Source: Bacteriovoracaceae bacterium (lineage in GTDB: Bacteria; Bdellovibrionota; Bacteriovoracia; Bacteriovoracales; Bacteriovoracaceae). From it: 36,723 nucleotides of DNA. The notes below the pieces were generated by a model. That model was not told where the DNA came from. It worked only from the letters and a program-made list of their open reading frames with translations, and did not search any database. The stretch is taken from contig JAHDBN010000015.1 in the NCBI GenBank assembly GCA_020630335.1, forward strand, positions 24,609-61,331, given 5' to 3'. Of this stretch, positions 32,295 to 36,723 are shown piece by piece. The position numbers were made by a program, and so were the translations under genes. Position 1 is the stretch's first letter. Every line of letters starts with the position of its first letter.

Positions 32295-33800
32295 TTATAA
32301 GTACTGTCTTATATTATGAGAGCTTATTTCAATATTTTTCAGCCCTATTTCTTTGAATAGATTTTTATAATAAGAGTTCCATTCAATATTTGATAGAATA
32401 TAGAAATCAATAAACATATCATTACTTGGGTTTTTTAGAAAATCTTTAACTATTTGTATATTGTTACTAGAAACATGTTTGCTAAGAACATATTGAATAA
32501 TAGCATCTCGTGATTTTTGATTTTTACCAAGCTCTCTGATTTCTTTGTAGTTTTTAAAAAACTCACTGTGAGAATACACATATCTCGCTAGATGATAATA
32601 TTTTTTTGATTTAAATAAACTGTTAATAACTTCATTGTCATTTTTATTTAACCTAGTAGAAAATTTCTCATAGTACTTTGAGTTTTTTTCAAACCCTTCT
32701 TTTTTATAAATTTCAGATAAGAAAAAGGATGTATTTTTATTAGGGTTTAATAAGTGATGTGACTTAGCTTTTAAAAACATTTTTTGTTTTTCTGAACAAG
32801 TAGTGTTTTTAATATCAAATTTTTGAGACGGTAAAACGCTCCAATCTTTTTCTTGAAAATTTTTAATATAATTTTTAATACACGAAAGATTAGGTTTACA
32901 TTTATTAGCTATATTTTTGGCAATCTTGAATATTTTATAGCTATTTAGAATTCCAGCGCCAAGAGAGTTATTTTTGGGAAGATCTACATAGGGCTGAGCG
33001 GTCATTGTTAATAGTTTTTTTGCTTCAACAGGGAGGAGCTTATAACCTGTAATATGAGAGAAAAGAGCGAGTGTGGCACTAACTTGTGGAGTTGCAGCGC
33101 TAGTTGCTCCAAAAACATAAGGTTGAGAATTCTTATAAGCGACAATAGAGAAATCAGCAGGAGCACTAATAACAAGAGATTCACCTGAAGAGTAGGAATT
33201 ATTAATAGATCCATCTGGATTGATACTTGAAACTAAGATAGCCCCCATCTTTTCAAGTCTTTGCTTTATTTGAACAACTTCATTTTCTTGATTACCTCCA
33301 GAGATGATAAAAACAGTATCTTTGATTTTAATCATTTCACTCATCAAACTTTCAAGGTTTTGTAAGTTTTTTTTTGCTCTCCCATATTGAGGGATTAAAG
33401 ACATGGATAAATTTACATAGTGCGAGCAGTGAAATTTTTTACAAAACTCTTCTGGAGTTCTCTTAATGCTCATAAAATCGAAAATGTCATTATATTTAAT
33501 TTTCTTTACACTATTATGAGTTTTTAAATATGCAGAAGGGTTTTGACCTTGAATAATACTTCCAACATGATAAGCATGATCTTGATGAAAGGTATCCCAA
33601 ATACTTAAAAGATCTTTTCTTAACTTTACTTCACCAATCTTATTTTTAACTAAATCAATACCAGTATACTCTTGATTCCAAAAAGAGCTTACTTCATTGA
33701 AATTGGGAGAATAGCTAAAATGAGGCCCTTTTTTTATAAGTTTGCAGTCATTGGCACAAGTTAGAACACTTATAAATAAGAGAGATATCAATTTATTCAC
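32295..33800 (-). CDS. Divergent exported S8-like protease with helical C-terminus
   Basis: A 501-residue exported protein with a signal peptide (about 1-16). It matches subtilases weakly but in order: Gly-Ile-Asp49, His75-Ala-Tyr-His-Val-Gly (from His-Gly-Thr-His-Val-Ala-Gly), Asn-Leu-Ser-Met-Ser, Ser-Gly-Gly-Asn170 (oxyanion), and Gly-Ala-Thr-Ser234-Ala-Ala-Thr-Pro. All triad residues appear kept although flanking residues differ, so it may be active; Asp49 is the least certain. Residues about 290-501 are Lys/Asn-rich helices unlike any family I know. The start is a GTG with a weak ribosome site. It is convergent with the P450 gene. Confidence 0.7.
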   Translation of the reverse strand: MNKLISLLFISVLTCANDCKLIKKGPHFSYSPNFNEVSSFWNQEYTGIDLVKNKIGEVKLRKDLLSIWDTFHQDHAYHVGSIIQGQNPSAYLKTHNSVKKIKYNDIFDFMSIKRTPEEFCKKFHCSHYVNLSMSLIPQYGRAKKNLQNLESLMSEMIKIKDTVFIISGGNQENEVVQIKQRLEKMGAILVSSINPDGSINNSYSSGESLVISAPADFSIVAYKNSQPYVFGATSAATPQVSATLALFSHITGYKLLPVEAKKLLTMTAQPYVDLPKNNSLGAGILNSYKIFKIAKNIANKCKPNLSCIKNYIKNFQEKDWSVLPSQKFDIKNTTCSEKQKMFLKAKSHHLLNPNKNTSFFLSEIYKKEGFEKNSKYYEKFSTRLNKNDNEVINSLFKSKKYYHLARYVYSHSEFFKNYKEIRELGKNQKSRDAIIQYVLSKHVSSNNIQIVKDFLKNPSNDMFIDFYILSNIEWNSYYKNLFKEIGLKNIEISSHNIRQYL

Positions 33801-33872
33801 GAGTGAAACATAAGATATAAGTATAACTGAAGCAAGGTGTTAGTAGTAAGCGAGTAAATAGTAACCTTAGAC

Positions 33873-33889
33873 TGTCTATAATTTAGACA
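33873..33889. promoter_or_regulatory. 17-bp inverted repeat, candidate operator
   Basis: TGTCTA-TAATT-TAGACA is a perfect 6-bp inverted repeat around a five-base centre. It sits 15 bases before the sigma-54-type promoter and 72 bases upstream of the leftward protease start, so it could serve either. The plus strand also contains TATAAT here. Confidence 0.35.
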
Positions 33890-33904
33890 ATTTTCAATTT
33901 TTAC

Positions 33905-33920
33905 TGGCATAAAAATTGCC
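33905..33920 (+). promoter_or_regulatory. Sigma-54 (-24/-12) promoter, no gene downstream
   Basis: TGGCATAAAAATTGCC has the GG at -24 and GC at -12 with exactly the 12-base offset of the TGGCAC-N5-TTGC consensus; only the sixth base differs. Transcription would start near 33931, heading right through a gene-free stretch and then antisense to the integrase gene. I noticed no second match of this quality elsewhere in the window. Confidence 0.65.
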
Positions 33921-34092
33921 TAAAGCTCTTTTTGGTTAATGGTAGAAGCTTTTCTCAAAGTTCTTTTAGCACATATTATAAATTATTAGTAAGTTCATGA
34001 GAGGTTTTTACTATAAGAGTTCACTCTTTTAAAATGGAAAGTCACAATTGATTTGAAAAGTGGTCTCATTGACGTGAACTATAACTTTTAAC

Positions 34093-34121
34093 AGAGAGCT
34101 CTTAATACTTTGAAGCTCTCT
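34093..34121. other. Hairpin-forming inverted repeat
   Basis: AGAGAGCT and AGCTCTCT form an 8-bp stem around a 13-base loop. No T-run follows directly on either strand, so it is not a clear terminator. It would be part of any transcript from the sigma-54-type promoter. Confidence 0.4.
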
Positions 34122-34217
34122 TGAAAAATAAAAACAAAACATATGCTAACCTCAAAAAAAACATTAGTCAGAATCTGTTTTAAAAAATTGTTTCGGATTA
34201 AAAATCAAATGGCTGGC

Positions 34218-34241
34218 CCGAAAGATCATTAGTACTTTCGG
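34218..34241. other. Inverted repeat just past the integrase 3' end
   Basis: CCGAAAG and CTTTCGG form a 7-bp stem around a 10-base loop, 16 bases beyond the integrase stop. On the plus strand a T-rich run comes 10 bases later; on the minus strand there is no prompt T-run. It could be a weak terminator or part of a recombination site. Confidence 0.4.
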
Positions 34242-34257
34242 ACACTTACCAAATTTT

Positions 34258-35439
34258 TTAGTTTTTTAAAGCATATTCTTTCCTACTAGCTTCTAGTATG
34301 GACTGTTTTGGAGCTATCCCTAAGTGATTTAGACATTCAATTGCTTCAAGTTCTTCCACTCCAGCTAATCTTACATAATAATCCATCGTTCCTAAATCTC
34401 TCCAGCCACATATTTTCATAACTACTGGTGCCGAGAGACCTTTGGTTAACAATGAAGTTGCAAAACAAGCTCTTAGGGCATGAAACTTAATTGGCTTTAT
34501 TCCAATGCTTCGAAGATAAACCTTTAAGACTTTTGCTTGATACCCCATGCTCCATTCTCTAATTCTTGGAAGAATAAACTCTTGGTATTTCTCAGAGTTT
34601 CTAGGATTTTCTTTTAGCTCCCTAAATAAAGATTTGAGTTCATAAGAAATTGGAACATTTCTCCAATAACCTGCCTTGGTTGATTTCATCTCTCTTGTTC
34701 TTTTATTATAAGATCTTGAAACTCTAATAAAATCTTTTCCATCTTTTTCGCTATCCCAATCAATAACAAGGTCTTCCCATTTTAGAGCGTAGAGTTCTCC
34801 GTTTCTCATGCCTGTGAGACAAGCTGTTAACCAGATTGGATACCAAGGGTGATCGTGCTCTTTCGCTCTTTTTAAAAATTTTTGAAGTTCTTTAATGGTT
34901 AAGATGTCAGGAGACTTTTCAGAGCTTGCTTTCACTTTTAATCCATAAACAGGACTTCGGTCTACACCTCTTATAATTCCTTCTTCCAATCCATAGTTAA
35001 AAACAACATTAATCATGTGCTTAATAGATTTTAATGTCTTAGGGCTTTTACCTTCTCTCTCGGCGTCTCTAATCACCTTTACAGCATCTGCCTTTCTAAT
35101 TTTATTTGCTGGTTTCTTAAGCCAATTATAAGTCCATTTTAAAAGCGCCGCTTTGTAATCTAAAACAGTTGTTCTTTGGTAAGTTCCAACTAAGCCTCTT
35201 AAAGCATCATCAGACCATCTATCAATCACCTCAATCCAAGTAAATCCTTGGCCCTCTAGTTTAGCAATCTTTTTTGAAAGCTCTTGAAGTAGATACTTCT
35301 CAATTTTCTTTGCTTCTTTTAAAGTATCAATCTTAGTCACAGTCTTTTGAACTCTGATTCGTTTGTCTTCTTTACTTCTTAAGTTTAAGTAAACTTTATA
35401 AAATAATTTATCGTCTTGTGTGTACGTTTTTATACTCAT
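34258..35439 (-). CDS. int: Tyrosine recombinase / phage-type integrase
   Basis: A 393-residue site-specific recombinase. The start at ATG 35439 is preferred because GAAGGAG precedes it; an upstream in-frame start adds 18 residues without such a site. An N-terminal arm-binding-like segment and SAM-like core-binding domain (about 65-165) precede the catalytic domain. Catalytic residues: Arg212 (Thr-Gly-Met-Arg-Asn-Gly-Glu), Lys255 in Ser-Thr-Lys-Ala-Gly-Tyr-Trp-Arg-Asn-Val, His320 and Arg323 (His-Ala-Leu-Arg), Trp346 in Cys-Gly-Trp replacing the second His as is common, and nucleophile Tyr354. All are present. It marks an integrated element extending right. No tRNA is visible next to it. Confidence 0.92.
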   Translation of the reverse strand: MSIKTYTQDDKLFYKVYLNLRSKEDKRIRVQKTVTKIDTLKEAKKIEKYLLQELSKKIAKLEGQGFTWIEVIDRWSDDALRGLVGTYQRTTVLDYKAALLKWTYNWLKKPANKIRKADAVKVIRDAEREGKSPKTLKSIKHMINVVFNYGLEEGIIRGVDRSPVYGLKVKASSEKSPDILTIKELQKFLKRAKEHDHPWYPIWLTACLTGMRNGELYALKWEDLVIDWDSEKDGKDFIRVSRSYNKRTREMKSTKAGYWRNVPISYELKSLFRELKENPRNSEKYQEFILPRIREWSMGYQAKVLKVYLRSIGIKPIKFHALRACFATSLLTKGLSAPVVMKICGWRDLGTMDYYVRLAGVEELEAIECLNHLGIAPKQSILEASRKEYALKN

Positions 35440-35711
35440 CACAACTCCTTCGTTGTTGTCGCGATGAGGTCGATGCATCTCGTTAGTATTCAATTGTTAA
35501 AGAGCTAAGCGTATTCATACAAGTATAAATACATCTACATCATACCTCATCATGATAGTTTTTAAGAGCTAACATTTTGTAAATTTTAAAATCACGCCCT
35601 ATTTTTGATTATGGGGAACACTGTCAGAAATGGACTAATACTTAACATATTAAAATCATTAGAATCTCTAAGACTCTCGATGATTAATCGATAGCGCCCA
35701 AGTAGCGCTCA
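35440..35711. other. Integrase upstream region with short repeats
   Basis: No gene is seen. AGAGCTAA occurs twice in direct orientation (35501-35508 and 35565-35572), each with A/T bases in front. Near 35692-35709 TAGCGC is repeated directly, and AGCGC/GCGCT form an inverted repeat at 35693-35709. CATCAT-type repeats lie around 35540-35556. These could be recombinase arm sites or operators. The leftward integrase promoter must lie here. Confidence 0.35.
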
Positions 35712-36476
35712 CTAGGTAGCATCTGAGATCACCTTAAAATTAATCTTTTTCTTCTTGCTTGATTCGAAAGATACGATTTTATTTGAATTTAAAAACTCTT
35801 CTTCTGAAATATAAAACACAGTATTAGGTTCAAGGGAATAGCAATCTTGCTCAAGAGATTTAAGAGTTTTTATCAAAGCTCTAGATTTACAAACATACAA
35901 AACAGCATTTATGTCTGATTCATTTATATAATTAAAATAACTTACATATCTACTTTTAGCTTTTTGAGATGATTCATATTCAATTATTATTTTGTTGTAG
36001 ATTGTATCACCTTTACACATTTGCAAGACAAGATCAGGTTTTCTTCGATAAGAGAATCTATAACTCATACTTGGCTCAAAATCTAAAACATTTTTAGCAA
36101 CAATTTCTTGCTCAAATCTAAGATCAAGAGTTTCTTCAAAAGTTCTAAACTTTCTAGCGACCTTATTAACTGCTAAATCATGAAGGATACTATCACTTTT
36201 AAGCTTAATTCCCTTGAGCTTATCAAAGATATCTGGATATAAAGATTTAAGAGCTTTATTTGTCATCATGTAAGCCACTCTTATCCTACTGTTTTCAGTG
36301 TAGCCAACTTGTACTAGGTATTTTCTCATAATCAGCTTTCTAAGCCTTCTGTACATAGTTGAACTAGCTACGTTTGAAAAAATTGCATTCTTGATCTCTT
36401 GGCCCTCTACAATCTTTCTTTTGAATATGTATTCAAAGATTTCAAGGTCTCTTAAGTTAATAAAGACTTTTGCCAT
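35712..36476 (-). CDS. Winged-helix protein with PD-(D/E)xK-like domain, replication-relaxation-like
   Basis: A 254-residue protein. The start at ATG 36476 is preferred because AGGAGGT lies just upstream; a longer frame to 36614 has no such site. Residues 1-75 form a winged helix (Ser-Ser-Thr-Met-Tyr-Arg-Arg-Leu-Arg-Lys recognition-type helix). Residues 95-180 contain Leu-His99-Asp-Leu-Ala-Val, then Arg-Lys-Pro147-Asp148-Leu-Val-Leu, Ile-Glu166-Tyr-Glu168 and Lys172. The order PD...ExE...K is that of PD-(D/E)xK nuclease folds and of the replication-relaxation family on plasmids and integrative elements. It could control element replication or transfer, or act as a nuclease. Its own promoter should lie in 36477-36678. 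Not enough is visible to set a firm function. Confidence 0.65.
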   Translation of the reverse strand: MAKVFINLRDLEIFEYIFKRKIVEGQEIKNAIFSNVASSTMYRRLRKLIMRKYLVQVGYTENSRIRVAYMMTNKALKSLYPDIFDKLKGIKLKSDSILHDLAVNKVARKFRTFEETLDLRFEQEIVAKNVLDFEPSMSYRFSYRRKPDLVLQMCKGDTIYNKIIIEYESSQKAKSRYVSYFNYINESDINAVLYVCKSRALIKTLKSLEQDCYSLEPNTVFYISEEEFLNSNKIVSFESSKKKKINFKVISDAT

Positions 36477-36678
36477 TTTACCTCCTAGGTGAAAAATTAA
36501 AAAAGAAATGTCTCTACTAATGGGAAAAAAACAACCCCTAGGGTATTTAGTGTCCATAAATAAATGAACTAAAAACGGGGAATCATGATCAGGGTAAAAA
36601 AGAATAAGACTCAAAAGACAAAAAGAAATGATGAGTGATCAGAAAAGAGATGTTTTAAAATAGATAGATTTTGGGAAT
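36477..36678. other. Upstream region of the winged-helix gene
   Basis: No gene is seen apart from frames of about 11 codons. It contains the AGGAGGT ribosome site and a near-palindromic ACCCCTAGGGT at 36534-36544 that could be an operator for autoregulation by the winged-helix protein (inference). A terminator for an incoming leftward transcript ends this stretch. Confidence 0.35.
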
Positions 36679-36703
36679 AAAAAAACCGCGATCAAAGTCG
36701 CGG
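36679..36703 (-). terminator. Rho-independent terminator for a leftward transcript
   Basis: On the minus strand CCGCGA/TCGCGG form a 6-bp GC-rich stem with a six-base loop, followed at once by seven T. It implies a leftward gene beyond the right edge of the window. Confidence 0.88.
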
Positions 36704-36723
36704 CCTTAAGTTTATTGATTTGA

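Larger units (their letters stand above)
33801..34257. other. 457-base gene-free stretch between protease and integrase
   Basis: No reading frame longer than about 16 codons with a ribosome site is visible. It holds a 17-bp inverted repeat (33873), a sigma-54-type promoter pointing right (33905), small hairpins at 34015-34028 and 34093-34121, and a 7-bp stem at 34218-34241. It may encode a small RNA of roughly 100-200 bases, or be a promoter region separated from its gene by integration of the element to the right. The element's attachment site may also lie here, but I could not pick it out. Confidence 0.5.

Noticed and set aside
33939-33989. 16-codon frame after the sigma-54-type promoter
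   Set aside because: It has no ribosome site and is too short to support as a gene.
34218-34241. Integrase terminator
   Set aside because: The stem is present, but no T-run follows it on the minus strand, so it is listed only as an inverted repeat.
33801-34257. tRNA gene as the integration target next to the integrase
   Set aside because: I could not find a cloverleaf or a T-loop-like GTTCGAATC sequence in this stretch.
36477-36614. 46-residue extension of the winged-helix protein
   Set aside because: It lacks a ribosome site, while AGGAGGT lies directly before ATG 36476.

Overview
The window is AT-rich and gene-dense. Start codons are mixed (ATG, GTG, TTG), gaps are short and convergent genes often overlap at their stops. 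The gene set suggests a predatory or Bdellovibrionota-like (Bacteriovorax/Halobacteriovorax type) Gram-negative bacterium: several type IV prepilins, many exported proteins and lipoproteins, a CHASE2 kinase with an NtrC-type regulator, S8 proteases, and outer-membrane-barrel-like proteins. This placement is an inference from gene content; there is no rRNA or other marker to fix the taxon, and no tRNA, rRNA or CRISPR was recognised.

Layout. 1-6071: three prepilin genes, two leftward (one running off the left edge) and one rightward, the last a 1356-residue protein with about 128 cysteines by hand count. 6077-7158: a leftward pair, an endonuclease-IV-like TIM barrel and a BFD-type [2Fe-2S] protein. 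7291-11813: a tight operon of a CHASE2 histidine kinase, a sigma-54 response regulator, LspA and a short Lgt-like enzyme, followed by a secreted subtilase. 13468-15474: two tandem paralogous outer-membrane-type proteins, each with its own matching upstream element. 15471-16119: a small lipoprotein and a two-cluster ferredoxin. 16179-19859: fused isobutyryl-CoA mutase (IcmF) directly joined to the adenosyltransferase that makes its B12 cofactor. 19856-20922: an FHA protein and glutaredoxin 2. 20967-22654: ErpA overlapping a YgfZ-TPR fusion, an Fe-S assembly pair. 22740-25334: exported proteins of unknown role and a DUF2799 lipoprotein.

25336-32257 holds a group with a lipid or isoprenoid flavour on alternating strands: a PEP-synthase/rifampicin-phosphotransferase-like protein, a fatty acid desaturase, a UbiA-type prenyltransferase, a GNAT-like acyltransferase and a cytochrome P450. 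Then comes a compact divergent subtilase (32295-33800) and a 457-base gene-free stretch that carries an excellent sigma-54 promoter match with no gene behind it. The right end (34258-36723) looks like the edge of an integrated element: a tyrosine recombinase, a winged-helix protein with a PD-(D/E)xK-like C-terminus, and a terminator for a leftward transcript from outside the window.

The most unusual points are the divergent prepilin trio with shared cysteine positions and a giant cysteine-module protein; the orphan sigma-54 promoter beside the integrated element; the YgfZ-TPR fusion behind a palindrome-bearing promoter; and the desaturase/UbiA/P450 group.
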